Source: Macrotis lagotis (Eukaryota; Chordata; Mammalia; Peramelemorphia; Peramelidae). From it: a DNA stretch of 64,000 nucleotides. Each line of letters begins with the position of its first letter. The first letter of the stretch is position 1. Under the pieces are notes generated by a model. It was not told the origin of the DNA, made no database searches, and was given only the letters and a program-made list of their open reading frames with translations. Shown in pieces: positions 11,895-23,713 of this stretch. Both the position numbers and the translations under genes were made by a program. Location of the stretch: assembly GCF_037893015.1 (NCBI RefSeq), contig NC_133658.1, positions 883,989,038 through 884,053,037 on the forward strand, given 5' to 3'.

Positions 11895-12090
11895 GTGCTG
11901 CAAAGATTTTGAATTTAATATGTATTATTAGCATTTTATCCATCACTTTTTTAACTCTAGAAAAATCAACAAAATAATAAATCAAGCCCTAATTTGTAGC
12001 ATTTGCAAATTTCTGAGGTGAAAATGTTGATCTTAGAAATTTAACAATCTGCTTGCCAGTTAGAGCTGGCTCCAGCATACTCCTGCCTAG
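11895..12090 (+). repeat. Two-copy dispersed repeat, copy 1
   Basis: Aligns by eye with 52140-52325 along most of its length: attagcattttatccatcac, aatcaacaaaataataaatc, gaaatttaacaatctgct and gagctggctccagca have clear counterparts. Family not recognised. Confidence 0.65.
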
Positions 12091-12955
12091 TGGCATTTCT
12101 GAGCTACTGTTAATGATCTTTGGGAAACTTGGAGAAGAGGAAAGGACCTACATGATGGGAGGCAGGTAAATATTGTCCTGATTTTCAAGAAGGGTAGAAG
12201 GGCAGATTCTTCCAACTATATGAACACTTGAATTCAATTCTCATCAAAATTCAGAAATGCATTCCTAAAAGGATAGCTGAGAACATTTTAGAAAAGAAAA
12301 CCTTAAGAAAAGGTGACATAGGGCAGAAATGAAAACTATCCTGGGGGAATTGACACAAATATAGAACGCCTTGAACTAAAAAGAGTTGGTAGATAGGGAG
12401 AGATTGAAGATGAAAGAGAGGAGAGAGAAAGGGAATGACCCTCCTGGGGAAGGCAGGAGGCAGTAAGCTGGAGGACCGAGGCTGGGCTTGAGAAAGAAAA
12501 GAGGAAATAAGGTAGAGAGAGTTTGGGACAGGGAGGGTAGGGAAAATGGGAGCTCAGACTGGAGAGGAACTCAGATGCTGAGAGAAAAGTGGGGGAGGGC
12601 TTCAGGAAAGAGGCAAAGGTTTGTAAGAGCCATGGTGTAGAATGTTTTAGGGAGTCCATTAGTTAGGAATAAGTGAATTTCTGTGTAGCATGTAGGGTCA
12701 AGTTGAGACTAGAGAAGATGAATTTGTAGTGGATTCAGTCAAAAGAATAATCAGAGTTTCTCTTATAGCTTTGAATGGCATGGCATAAGAATGGAGGCAA
12801 ATGGTGGGAGGGTGGGGGTGATTGAGAGTTAAGAAATGTTAGGATATGGATGATGATTTCTCATCCCCTCCACCCAGGTGCTAGTGACTCTCCCCCAGTA
12901 GCTTGCTTTCACTTTTTATATACTCACACAAATTATTTTAATATACTGATATAAT
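12090..12955. other. Purine-rich stretch without recognised gene
   Basis: 12360-12640 is strongly GA-rich on the plus strand; its antisense 107-residue frame is Ser/Pro/Leu low complexity and is not supported as a gene. Confidence 0.45.
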
Positions 12956-12984
12956 CATATGTGTGTGTGTATGTCCTGTGATAT

Positions 12985-13216
12985 ATTCAGTCTTTTTTTA
13001 GTCCTATATGACTTTCTGTGACTCCATTTAGGGCTTTCTTAACAAAGATACTGGAGTAGTTTGCCATTTCCTTCTCCAGCTCATTTTACAGATGAGGAAA
13101 GTGAAGCAAACAGGGTTAAGTGACTTACCCAGGGTCATACAATTGATACATGTCTTGACACTGGATTTGAAATCTGGTCTTCCTGACTCCACTGTGCCAT
13201 CTTGCTGCCCCTTATA
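12985..13216 (-). repeat. Mar1-like SINE
   Basis: Contains ggagtagtttgccatttcct, tccagctcattttacagatg and tgactccactgtgccatctt in reverse order of the sense element. Confidence 0.85.
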
Positions 13217-13227
13217 TGTATGTAGGT

Positions 13228-13250
13228 ACACACACACACACACACACACA
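13228..13250. repeat. (CA)n microsatellite
   Basis: Eleven CA units directly beside the Mar1-like SINE. Confidence 0.9.
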
Positions 13251-13429
13251 GAAAGAATTTATATGTGTCACAGGGGAAAGAATCTAGACTCTATGTGACT
13301 CTGAACAAAATTTTCCCATCTTCAAAATTAGACTAATAATAGCACCTATCTCATAGAATTGTTAGGAAGATCTAATGAGATTATATTTGTAAGTAACCTT
13401 CAAGCTTTATAGCACTATTGAAATATTAT

Positions 13430-13760
13430 TTTAAATGCATTTATATGTGTATATATTTTATATGTATGTTTTGTTTATATATCTTATATGTGCACATATT
13501 TTGTTTAAATGTTAGTATGTTTATATGTACACAAATTTTATGTGTATATATTTTATATGTATATGTTTTCAGTGTGTGTACTTATTTATATGATCTGTGA
13601 CATATTTTAGATGTGTATATTTTGTCTGTATATATTTATATGTGCATTTCTTTATGTGTATGTATTTTGGGTCTACATGGGTTGTCTGTATATATATTTT
13701 ATGTGTGCACATATTTTAGACATAGATATTTTTATATGTGTCTGTTTTTAGATGAGCATA
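13430..13760. repeat. TATG-rich imperfect minisatellite
   Basis: Irregular tandem units of about 16-30 bases built on ttttatatgtgtatata. Apparent frames through it are Tyr/Cys/Ile low complexity. Confidence 0.75.
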
Positions 13761-14754
13761 GATTTTCTCCTCTGGTAAAATATAAGCTCTTTGAGTTAGG
13801 GATGATTTCCTTTTTTTGGTATCCCTAGAGACCAGTACAGTGCCTGGCAATGTAGTAAGGATTAAAAAGATCCTTGCTGCTTGGTAAGGCAAAGGGGCAA
13901 GGGAAACAAGGGCGGAGGACAGAATGTCCCTGAATTTGTTAACTCTATGGTCAAGACCATGGAAGACAGAATGTAAGACCAGAACAGGGATGTAAGTCAG
14001 GTAGAATAGGGAGGGATAGATGGGCAAGAGGTCCTAGTGAGAATGGAGAACAGGTTTTGAAGGACTGCGATATAGAATCATAGATTTAGAGCTGGAAGGG
14101 GTCTTCTGAGAGAATAAGAGAAGACAATTTTGTAGTTTGAGTTCATGGAAGAAGAAACTTTGACTGATGAGATATAAATGTGAGTCTTATGTTACAGACC
14201 CCTGCCTGATACTGAGGGTCTGAGGATACTGGTAGGGGCTTCTCACTTATCACCAGTGCACATGGAGCCTGGGAACATCAACTTTATTTGCATTGCTGCC
14301 ATGTTTATCTTTTGGAGGGCTATCTCTCTCTCTGCTAGTGTAAAAAAGCATTGACTTTGAAATCAGAGGATGTGGGTTCAAATCCTGTCTTTTCACTTAT
14401 CAGCTCCATGATTTTGGGGGGGGGGGGACACTTGAATTCTCTGGGCTTTTGTTTCTTGATTTGTAAAATGAAGAATCAATGGCCTCTGAGGTTACTTCCA
14501 GTTCTATATCCATGATCTTCCTGGGTTCATCCCATTCCCCAGCCTTTTTCCTAGATTTGATCCTCTCCTTAACTTCTCAACCTGGGAGGAAAAGAGAAGC
14601 CAATCTTTTCCAGAAGTACCTGTGTCCAGGGAGGCCCCAAACCTAAATGGAAGTTGCTATGATATCTCCCCTTTCCCTGGAATCCCCCAAGATATAAAGA
14701 TAAAGAGGTTCCTGGCTATCAGAGAAACTTCTGCAAAGGATAAAGGTCTGTTCT

Positions 14755-14927
14755 TTTTTTTTTTAGTTTAGTTTTTTTTTTTTTTTTTTGGCAAGGCAAT
14801 GGGGTTAAGTGGCTTGCCCAAGGCCACACAACTAAGTAATTATTAAGTGTTTGAGGCCAGATTTGAACCCAGGTACTCCTGACTTCAGGGCCAGTGCTCT
14901 ATCCACTGCACCACCTAGCCACCCCTA
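14755..14927 (-). repeat. WSINE1-like SINE
   Basis: Flanked by aaaggtctgttctt on both sides (14742 and 14927), a clean target duplication of about 14 bases. Confidence 0.92.
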
Positions 14928-15014
14928 AAGGTCTGTTCTTAAGGAATGTTGTTGACAAATTTCTTGGTCAAGTATGGGTTGCATTCAGTGGTCAGATAGT
15001 GCCCCCTTTCTCAT

Positions 15015-15110
15015 TTTTTTTAATTTTAGAAAGGTTTTATTTATTTTGAGTTTTACAATTTTCCCCCAATCTTGCTTGCCTCCCCCCACCCCCCCTACAG
15101 AGCCTCTTTC
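15015..15110 (-). mobile_element. L1 3' terminal scrap
   Basis: Reverse L1 tail: ttattttgagttttacaatt, cccccaatcttgcttgcctc and a C-rich run. Confidence 0.6.
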
Positions 15111-15237
15111 TCTTTTTCAATGAAGTAGGAGAGGTGGGAAGAGGAGAAAATAGGTTTTTGTTCAACAAAACAAATTTTAATTTTAAAAACTTTTTAAAGA
15201 AAGAAGACATTACTAAAATTTCTTTAAAAACTAAATT

Positions 15238-15395
15238 AAAGGGGCAGCTAGGTCTCGCAGAGAATAGAGCAAAGGCCCTGGAGTCAGGAGGATCTGAGTT
15301 CAAATACATCCTCAAATACTTAATACTTGCTTAACTGGTTGACTTAACCCCATTGCCTTGCAAAAACCAAGAAAAACAAAACAAAAAAACAAACC
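15238..15395 (+). repeat. WSINE1-like SINE
   Basis: From ggggcagctaggtctcgcag to ttgccttgcaaaaaccaaga. Confidence 0.9.
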
Positions 15396-15404
15396 TAAAT
15401 TAAA

Positions 15405-15545
15405 AGGGAAACTAGGTGGCTCAGTGGATGGAGCACTTGAGTCAGGAGGACCTGACTTCAAATCCATCCTCAGACACTTAATACTTGTTTAGCTGTGTGA
15501 TCTTGGACAAGTCATTTAAACTCATTGTCTTGCAAAAAAACCCCC
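15405..15545 (+). repeat. WSINE1-like SINE
   Basis: Second copy in tandem, same orientation, with only a few A-rich bases between; a head-to-tail pair. Confidence 0.88.
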
Positions 15546-16395
15546 CAAATTAAAGAGTATTTTTAAAAATGTTGATGATTCCTTGAGTATAATGCTGGAA
15601 ATAGAAATATTAGACAAGGATTCTACTGAGAGGAGATGGAGCTGGAAAGAGGTTGGAGGGGAGTCAGCACACTTTGGAGATGACTGAGATGTCTAAAGAG
15701 TCATTTGCAGCTGAGTTCAAGAGGATGGAAAGAGCAGGTGAGGAAAAGATCTTGGAGTTTAGGGGGTGGTTACAAGTCAGGGGATTTTGCAGCTCTGAAT
15801 AACAAAGCAATAACCCTGGGTGAAGTGGGTGCTTGTGTTTTTGGAGGTGGGAGTCAGTCATTAACCAGGGAAAGTCCCAAATGATGAACCTTCACCCCCT
15901 CCTGAGTCCAGGGATGACTAAAGATGGAGTAGTGGGGGTGAAGCATGTTTTCTCTCCAAACACAGAAGAGAAACTAAAGGTGAAGAGGATAGGAAGTGTA
16001 GGCAATTCATCTGCCTGGGCAAGGACCTATCCCTAGGAGCTGAATCCAAATCACACTTCCATGGCTTCCATGATGCTATGGGAGGGAGGACTGAGTATTG
16101 CCACAGTGTAGCTATCCACAAGCATTTGTTTGTTTTCTTTAAAATACACTGCATTGATCATAAATTATTTTATTATAATAAATTATTATTTATCAAATCT
16201 AATAGTTGTGGAAGTGACTAAGAGTATTGGGTTGGGAGAGTTCAAACACTCTCAGACAATTCCTAATTGCATGACTCCAGACAAGTCATTAACTTCTACC
16301 TCAGTGTTGCATGTGTAAAATCGGTATAATAATAGATGTTGTGAGAATCAAATGAGATAATCGATGTAAGGTTCTTTGCAAATCTTAAAATTCTA
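15546..16395. other. Stretch without recognised gene
   Basis: 15560-15800 resembles the middle of the unclassified long repeat seen at 16755 (gagatgactgagatgtctaa, gagttcaagaggatgg), only weakly. The rest shows nothing I can name. Confidence 0.35.
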
Positions 16396-16397
16396 TA

Positions 16398-16533
16398 TAG
16401 AGAGGCAACTGAGTGGCATAGCAGCCAGGTCCTGGAGTCAGGAGGACCTGAATTCTAATCCAAGCCTCAGACTCTAACTAGCTGTGTGACCTTGGGCAAA
16501 TCACTTAACTCCAATTGCCTAAAAAAAAAAAGA
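16398..16533 (+). repeat. SINE (WSINE1/Mar type)
   Basis: From gaggcaactgagtggcatag through cctggagtcaggaggacctg to actccaattgcctaaaa. Confidence 0.85.
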
Positions 16534-16559
16534 ACTTTGTATAACCTATGTCTTATTAT

Positions 16560-16660
16560 TTGATGATCAGGGGAGGAAAAAGGGAAGGGGGGGAGAAAAA
16601 CGTGGAACTCAAAATCTTACAAAAATGATTGTTGAAAGCTATCTTTACACATAATTGGAA
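16560..16660 (+). mobile_element. L1 3' terminal scrap
   Basis: gggggagaaaaacgtggaac, tcaaaatcttacaaaaatga and an A-rich tail. Confidence 0.6.
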
Positions 16661-16754
16661 AAAATTGACAAAAAAAGACACCAACAAAAAAGCTAGCTAT
16701 AATAACATTAAGTTAATAACAGTATTATTTTAGGACCCAATGAAGTAATATATG

Positions 16755-17870
16755 TACAGTCAATCAATCAATAAACATTTATTAGGTGTTTAGAGCCAAA
16801 AGACAGTACCTGCCCTCAAGGAGCTTAAACTCGAAAAGGAGAGACAACATCCAAGCAAAACAAACTCTATACGGGATAAATAGAAAATAATTAAGAGAGA
16901 GAAGGTACTAAGATTAAGTGGGGCTGGAGAAGGTTTTGAGTAAAAGAAGGAATTTTAGTTGGATTTAAAGAAGTAGTGTGAAGGAGGGAGAGTGTTCTAG
17001 GTTTGGAGGACAGTCAGAGACTGTGCTTGGAGCTGAGAGATGGAGTCTGTCGTGGCTATCCTGCTGTCCTAAATGGGGGTCTTGTCCTGGGAAGATCACT
17101 CCCTAAACTATTCGATGATTCCCCTTTCTCTCCCTTTCCCTCTTACCATCACGTATTGTATATATTCTCTGTCTGAGCAAGGTGGAGCTCCAAGAAAGGA
17201 GTAATGCCATGATTTGCAAATTGGCTCCTTGCAAAGAAGGGAACCTGATTATTGGCCCTCTGTCTCTGGCCTGCTCTGTCATGCCCAGGTTAGGGATTGG
17301 CTCAGAGAAAAAAAAATTTGGTCAGCAAGAATCACCGAGTTTATTATGGAGGGAGGGAACATGATCAGTCCTGCTCTTTAGGAAAATCACTTAGGTGACT
17401 GAATGGAAGACGGATTGGAGTGGGGAGAGACTTGGGGCAGATAGATCGACAGCAGCTACTGCAATAATACAGTGAAAAATATCTGAGCCAAGATGGTGCC
17501 AGTGTCAGAGGAGAGAAAGGGGCACATGCAAGAGCTGTTATTGAAAGTCAAAATGACAGGCCTTGCATCACATTGAATGTGGGAGTGGAGGTGATTGAGA
17601 GGGAGGGTGAAGAGTCCAGAATGAACTCTCAGGTTGAGAGTTGGAGGGACTGGTAGAAAGGGATTACCTTTGTAAGATCCCTGAGGACAGGGACTGTCTT
17701 TAGTCTTTTTTTGCATCTCTGGTTCTTAGCTGCTCCAGAGAAGCAGTTTTATTGATTACTTGATTGAAGGAGAGGGAAGAGTTAGAGAAAAAGAAAACAA
17801 GTTCAATCTTGGACAAGTTTCCTTTAAGACATATCGATTTGCCTTAAAGTGCCCTATTAATGCAAGCTAG
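16755..17870 (+). repeat. Unclassified long dispersed repeat, copy 1
   Basis: Starts tcaatcaatcaataaacatt and carries ctcaaggagcttaaactcga, tggagtggggagagacttgg, ggtgccagtgtcagaggaga. Similar ordered blocks recur at 20585-21595 and 24175-25400. It encodes nothing visible. Confidence 0.65.
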
Positions 17871-17934
17871 TGTTTTTATTATTTATTGTTGATGTCTTTT
17901 GTCTTTAAAGAACAGTCACTTTTTTAATAAAAGA

Positions 17935-18365
17935 AAGTTTTTAAATTTATTTTGAATTTTACAATTTTTCCCCTAATCTCGCTTCCCCCCCCCCCGAAGG
18001 CAGTCTATCTTTACATTGCTTCCATGGTATACATTGATCCAAGTTGAATGTGATGAGAGAGAAATCACATCCTTAAGGAAGAAAAATAAAGTATGAGAAT
18101 GAGCAAAATTACATAATAAGATAAAGGCATTTTTTAAAAATTAAAGGTAATAGTCTTTGGTCTTTGTTCAAACTCCACAATTCTTTCTCTGGATACAGAT
18201 GGTATTCTCCGTGGCAGATACCCTAAAACTGTCCCTGATTGTTGCACTGATGGAATGAGCAAGTCCATTAAGGTGGATCATCACCCCCAAGTTGCTGTTA
18301 GGGTGTATATTGTTCATCTCTGCTCATCTCTCTATTCATCTCTGCATCAGTTCATAAAGCACAGT
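17935..18365 (-). mobile_element. Antisense L1 3' end
   Basis: ttttgaattttacaattttt, a C-run at about 17985, tacattgatccaagttgaat, ctctggatacagatggtatt and ccattaaggtggatcatcac in reverse L1-tail order. Confidence 0.85.
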
Positions 18366-18371
18366 CATTTA

Positions 18372-19015
18372 AAAAATATTGTATTTATTTATTTTTCCAA
18401 CTACATGCAACAGTAGTTTTCAACAATCATTTTTGCAAAGTTTTGAATTTTATATTTTGCTCCCTCCCTTCCATACTTCGCCCTCCCCCTGACAGAAAGC
18501 AATTTAATATAGGCTCTACATGTATAAACATGCTAAACATAGATCCATTTTAATCATGTTGTGAAAGAAGAATCAAATCCAAATAAAAAAAATAGTAGAG
18601 AGAAAAAATACATAAGACAACTTTTTAAAAATTGAAGCTAGTAAGCTTTGATCTGTACTTGAACTGTACAATTCCTTGTCTGGATAGGAATGGTGCTTTC
18701 CATCACAAGTCTTTTATAATTGTCTTTGATTATGTACCACTGCAATGAACAAGTCCATCAAAGTCGATCATCACCCCACGTTGTTAGTCTGTATAATGTT
18801 CTTCTGGTTCTGCTCACTTCACTCAGCATTGATTCATGCATATTTTTCCAGTCTATTCTGAAGTCTTGTCCTTCATGATTTCTTATAAAACAATAATGTT
18901 CAATCACATTTGTATATCACAATTTGTTCACCTATTCCCCAATTGATGGACATCCCCTCAATTGCCAATTCTTTGCCACCACAAAAAAAGTTGTTATGAA
19001 TATTTTTGTACATGA
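18372..19015 (-). mobile_element. Second antisense L1 3' end
   Basis: A different subfamily: ttccaactacatgcaacagt, gcaatttaatataggctct, ctgcaatgaacaagtccatc, aattgatggacatcccctca. It lies directly beside the previous copy. Confidence 0.85.
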
Positions 19016-19800
19016 ATCACAATCACTTAACCAAAATGCCCCAAATTCATAACATAAAACAATTAAGTAAAAAAAAGGAGATAGAAAATGACTGACACAT
19101 GCAACACGATAATGAGGAATTTCCCTTCTTCTCTGATGTCTGTTGGGTGGAACTGTTTTTTTCTTTTCTCTGGTACCATTCTGACACACTTTTCAGTTCC
19201 TTGGAATCCAGATTCCTTTTAGTAATCTTTTGTAGTCATCTTGTAAATCATTCTTTTTTTTCAATTTGTTTCTTCCTAGGTTCCTCTGAATTTCTTGTTT
19301 CTTTTTTGCTCAATGACATTCCATTATGTTAATATACAGAGATCTTTTCATTTAAAATAATTTTTAATACATGCTCCAGTAGAAGAACACTTCCTTTATT
19401 TCCAGGTCTTTGCTACCATAAAGGACCTCAGACGTTAAATGTAGTCCAAAGGATCTTTAATGAATGTGCTATACCTATGAGTTTTTACTTGTCTCTAAAA
19501 AAGTGACCCTTACGTTTTTTTGGCTAATTCTTCATTTCTCACCAACTGCTCTGTTTGGTTTTGACTACATGAACAACATGTCCCTGTTCTGGGTACCCTC
19601 TGGCAACCCCATCCCTGGCATTTTTCAACTTCTGTTTGAGTATTATCTTCCTGCATTGGATTGTAATAATTGTTTTTCTTATTTGTATTTCCAGCAATTA
19701 CCACACGATAGGTGTAGGTATTTTTGTTGTGGTGGTTGGCAAAGACTTTGGAGTGTTTCACCATTTTCTTCTCAAGTTCATTTTTTACTGATCAGAAAAA
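19016..19800. other. L1-like and unassigned sequence
   Basis: 19230-19430 resembles further reverse L1 tail (aatgacattccattatgtta, ttccaggtctttgctaccat). A Mar1-like reverse SINE begins near 19700. The 141-residue plus-strand frame at 19464-19889 runs into a SINE and is not a gene. Confidence 0.4.
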
Positions 19801-20110
19801 TGGTGCAGGGGTGGCTATGTTGCCCAGTGGATAGAGCACTGGCCCTGGAGTCAGGAGGACCTGAGTTCAAATCCAACCTCAGACAATAATTACCTAGCTG
19901 TGTGGCCTTGGGCAAGCCACTTAACCCCATTTGCCTTGCAAAAACCTTAAGAAAAAAAGAAAAAAGAGAAAAGAAAAATGGTGCAACCAGGGTGAAGTGA
20001 CTTGCCCCAAGTCACACAGCTAGGAAGTTTCTGAGGTCATGTTTGAACTCATGAAGATGAGTGTTCCTAGTTCCTATCCTAATACTTTGCCATCTAGCAA
20101 CCCTAAGAAG
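19700..20110 (-). repeat. Mar1-like SINE interrupted by a younger SINE
   Basis: Left part ends with tcatttttta ctgatcag, right part resumes at aaccagggtgaagtgacttg and runs to gccatctagcaaccc. The younger insert is at 19808-19971. Confidence 0.65.
19808..19971 (+). repeat. WSINE1-like SINE with 14-base target duplication
   Basis: agaaaaatggtgca occurs at 19794-19807 and again at 19972-19985, exactly flanking the element. The copy is full length with an A/G-rich tail. Confidence 0.95.
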
Positions 20111-20584
20111 ATGTTTAATGAATGTTTATTGACTATTGACCTTAGCAGGAGAGAAAACAGAGTCATAGCAGAATTTCCCAAACTTTTAATGGGGATCTTG
20201 AATGCTCAGGCAGTCACCTTTTTTTCCAGCAGGGTCTCTAGACTGATAGATGAGATAAATGTTTTTGATTAATATATCTGAAGTTTGAAAATGTTTCTCA
20301 TGATATCTCTGTCAACAAGACAAAGAGATGTGGGCTAAGTAATAGCACAGTTAGATGCATTCAGAACTGGCTGAATGAGCAGATCCAAAGAATTGTGAAT
20401 ACCAGATAGTCCTAACCTGGAGGGGAGTCTATAGTGGGCATCTGTTCTTGATTTCAGATCATTCAATAGTTTTTTTGCTCAGTGACTTGGATGGCACACT
20501 TATCAAAATGGCAGATGACGCAAAGCTGGGAGGGATGCTCTCCACATTACATTTGACTCCAGAAAGATATTTTTAGGTTAGAAC

Positions 20585-21595
20585 ACTCAATTAATCAATC
20601 AGCAAACCAACTAATCAATCAACAAGAATTTATGAAACTACAAGGTAAGCACTATGAAGGTCCTGTGGATATAGAGATGCAAAATAATCAGTCTCTGCCA
20701 TCAAGCATATATCCTATTAGGGGGAATGTGTGTATAAGGAGATACAAACTATCTAAAATATACTAATATATGAATACTAATATATCAATATAAAATATAT
20801 AAAATAACTATAAATTAACTTGGGAGTGGCACTAGCCACTGGAGGAATTGGGAAAAGGGAGGGTTTTGCTTGAGTTGAAATTTCCAAAGAAATTAGAGAT
20901 ACAAGAGCTGGAAATAAGGGATGAGGAACAGCCTGTGCAAAGGCATAGAGATGAGAGATGGAATGTGATGGACGAAGAATAAATCAATGCACATTTATTT
21001 GTTGTTGTTATTGGATCATTTCAGTCATATCTGGCTCTTTGCAACCTTATTTGGGTTTTGGGGGGCTCTCCAGTGAGTGGTTTATCATTTCCTTCTCCAG
21101 CTCATTTTACAGATGAGGAAACTGAGGTAAACAGAGTGAAGTGACTTGACCAGGGTCACACAGCTGGGAAGTGTCTGAGGCCAGATTTGACCTTGGGAAA
21201 AGGGGCCTTTGCAATTCCAAGATCAGTTCTCTAGGCACCATGGTGCCACCTAGCTGCCTCACCTTTCACATAGTTGTCAAATTAATATAGCACACATCTG
21301 TTCATATTATTCCTCTATTATAATTTGGGTAGTGCAGGAAGTCTGGATTGTAGAGTGTATGAAAGGGGAGTAAAATGTAAAAAGCCTGGAAATGTGGGTT
21401 AGAGGAAAGTTGGGAAAGGTATTAAATGACAAAATAGGAGTAGGCATTGGATTCTAGAAACAGTAAAAAGTCAAAAAGGCTCATTGAGCAAGAATATCAC
21501 TGTCAAACTTGTGTTTTAGAAAGCTCATCTTGGTCTCTTTTTGAGTGGTGGAGTAGAGGGGAAAGGCTGGATTCTCAGAGGGTCCATTGATGATG
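20585..21595 (+). repeat. Unclassified long dispersed repeat, copy 2
   Basis: Starts caattaatcaatcagcaaac; contains aggcatagagatgagagatg and gaaagctcatcttggtctct. Interrupted by the SINE at 21002-21260. Confidence 0.6.
21002..21260 (-). repeat. Mar1-like SINE
   Basis: Nearly complete: cagtcatatctggctctttg, ggtttatcatttccttctcc, gaagtgacttgaccagggtc, ggtgccacctagctgcctc. Confidence 0.9.
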
Positions 21596-21604
21596 TGAAT
21601 TAAG

Positions 21605-22040
21605 GTTGAGTGAAGTGAGCAGAACCAGGAACATTGTACACATTAACAACAACATCGTGTGATGATCAGCTACGAAGATCTTAGCTTTCCTCGGCAGTAC
21701 AATAATCGAAGACCATTCTGAAGGCTTTGTGGTAGAAAATACCATCCACATCCAGAGAAAGAACTGTGGGGGTCTGAATGCAGACCAAAGTATGCTATTT
21801 TCTATTTTAAAAATTTGTTTTTAGGTTTATGGGGTTTTCTCTTTTTGCCCTCTCATGGATTTTTGTTCCCTTTTGTTCTGATTCTTCTATTTCACAGCAT
21901 GACTAATATAGAAATATGTTTAACATAGTTCTACATGTACAACCTATTTCAGATTACTCACTGTTAAGGGGAGGGGGGGAAGGAATGGAGAAAAACATGG
22001 AACTCAAAATCTTACAAAAAATGAATGTTGAAAAAAACCC
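21605..22040 (+). mobile_element. L1 3' end
   Basis: gagtgaagtgagcagaacca, gtgatgatcagctacgaaga, accatccacatccagagaaa, and the tail gaaaaacatggaactcaaaa. Confidence 0.85.
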
Positions 22041-22400
22041 TTCAGAATCTGAATGAACACTACATTCACTTTTTGAAAATTACTCTAATATATTTCTTTC
22101 CGATCTCATGGTTTTCTATTTCTCCCTTAATGCTAATTCCTCATACTGAAAATGACTAATCTGTATTCTGTGTTAAAAACAGATGTATATGAACAATATT
22201 CACCTGACTGTTTGCCAACAAGGGGAGGGGGGGGTGGGAAGGGAGGGTGGAAGGAAATTATGTAACTTAAAACTATGTATGTGATGTGGATGAATGTTGA
22301 AAAACTTTCAGAACATGTAATTGGAAAAATAAAATAAAATATCAATTAAAATGAATTTTAAAAATTATCTTTGCACGTAGTTGGAATGATAAATAAATAA
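22041..22400 (+). mobile_element. Second L1 3' end
   Basis: cagaatctgaatgaacacta, gtttgccaacaaggggagg, gtaacttaaaactatgtatg, then AATAAA-rich tail. Confidence 0.75.
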
Positions 22401-22417
22401 ATTTATAAAGGAAAAAA

Positions 22418-22580
22418 GGGGCAGCTAGGTGGCACAGTGGATAGAGCACCAGCCTTGGAGTCAGGAGTACCTGGGTTCAAATCCAACCTCAGACATTTAG
22501 TAGTTACCTAGCCGTGTGGCCTTGGGCAAGTCACTTAACCCCATTGCCTTGAAAGAAAAAAAAAAGAAAAAAAAAGAAAT
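22418..22580 (+). repeat. WSINE1-like SINE
   Basis: Close to the apparent consensus: ggggcagctaggtggcacag to ttgccttgaaagaaaa. Confidence 0.93.
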
Positions 22581-22799
22581 AAATGAAGTGGTGACCTAAA
22601 AAAAAGGAAATGGATGATTATATCTAATAGGGTAAATAGAAAGTCTTACACTTGGGCTCAAAAATATCACCTTGGCAAATAATGGATAGTTTGGGTGTGC
22701 TTGAACAAAAGTCCATGTGAAGGAGAACTGGGCAATTTGGTGATGTGATAAAGGATGAGTGATATGATAAAGTAGCTAAAAATAGCTAGTGCTAGTGTA

Positions 22800-22917
22800 G
22801 GAAAGAGGAAAAAAGAAGGGAGAGAAGGAGGAAGAAGGAAGGGAGGAAGGAAGGAAGGAAGGAAGGAAGGAAGGAAGGAAGGAAGGAAGGAAGGAAGGAA
22901 GGAAGGAAGGAAGGAAA
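22800..22917. repeat. (GGAA)n microsatellite
   Basis: A purine-only tract; the last 80 bases are nearly perfect ggaa units. GGAA repeats can bind ETS-family factors. Confidence 0.95.
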
Positions 22918-23084
22918 CTGTTAAGCAAAATCATCTGCCAGTAATTTTATCTGATTGTGTATGTATAAAAAAATGTAGTCTATGAGTTTTATCACATATT
23001 CTCCAAGATTTCCTCAATTGGCTATTCCAATCACTGAGAGTTTCAATTAGTTTTATAGCTCTTTTCCTTTATAGTGGTGTAGCC

Positions 23085-23275
23085 ATTATGAATTGATGGC
23101 TCTCTAGTCATCCTAATTCATAGTTGGCCCCTGGACTCAGATGGCTTTGGAAGAGAAAGTGAGGTCTGATGACTTAGTACAGCCCCCCACCTCAAATCCA
23201 ACTCATATACTTATCATGGCATCACCTCTCTGATGCCATGGTCTTCTGCAAGATTGAAGGACAAACAACATTGTT
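23085..23275 (-). repeat. RTE-related SINE
   Basis: Reverse of the 5170-5380 type: ggactcagatggctttggaa, tcatggcatcacctctctga, catggtcttctgcaagattg then aaggacaaacaac. Confidence 0.65.
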
Positions 23276-23450
23276 CTTCTGGTTCTTATCACTCCTTCTG
23301 CATCAGTTCATATAAATGTTCTCTGATTCTCTGAAACACTGCATTTGTTTGCTTTGATTTGGTTTGGCTTTTACAAACAAAACAAAATTCCATAACATTC
23401 ATACACTACAATTTGTCCTGCCTTTCCATAAGCATTCAATTTTTTTAAAA
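23276..23450 (-). mobile_element. Antisense L1 scrap
   Basis: Short reverse L1-tail pieces: ttgttcttctggttcttatc, ctgcatcagttcatataaat, ttccataacattcatacact. Confidence 0.6.
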
Positions 23451-23464
23451 GCTTGATTTAAGGA

Positions 23465-23713
23465 AAACCTGGGTGGTGACATAGTGCTTAGAGTGATGGG
23501 CATGGAATGAAGAAGAGACTTTTCTGGCCTCAGACACTTACTAACTGTATGACCCTGGGCAAGTCACTTAATCCTGTTTGCCTCAATTTCCCCATCTATA
23601 AAATGAATTGGAGAAGAAAATGGCAAACCACTCCAGTAACTTTGCCAAGAAAACTCCAAAAAGACTCCAGAAGAGTAGGATGTGACTGAAATGACTGAAG
23701 AGCAACAGCAAAG
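23465..23713 (+). repeat. Mar1-like SINE, full length
   Basis: From ctgggtggtgacatagtgct to ggcaaaccactccagtaact, ttgccaagaaaactcc and atgactgaagagcaacagca. Confidence 0.9.

Noticed and set aside
19808-19971. tRNA-like sequences in the many SINEs
   Set aside because: They contain B-box-like gttcaaatcc but are SINE heads, not functional tRNA genes.
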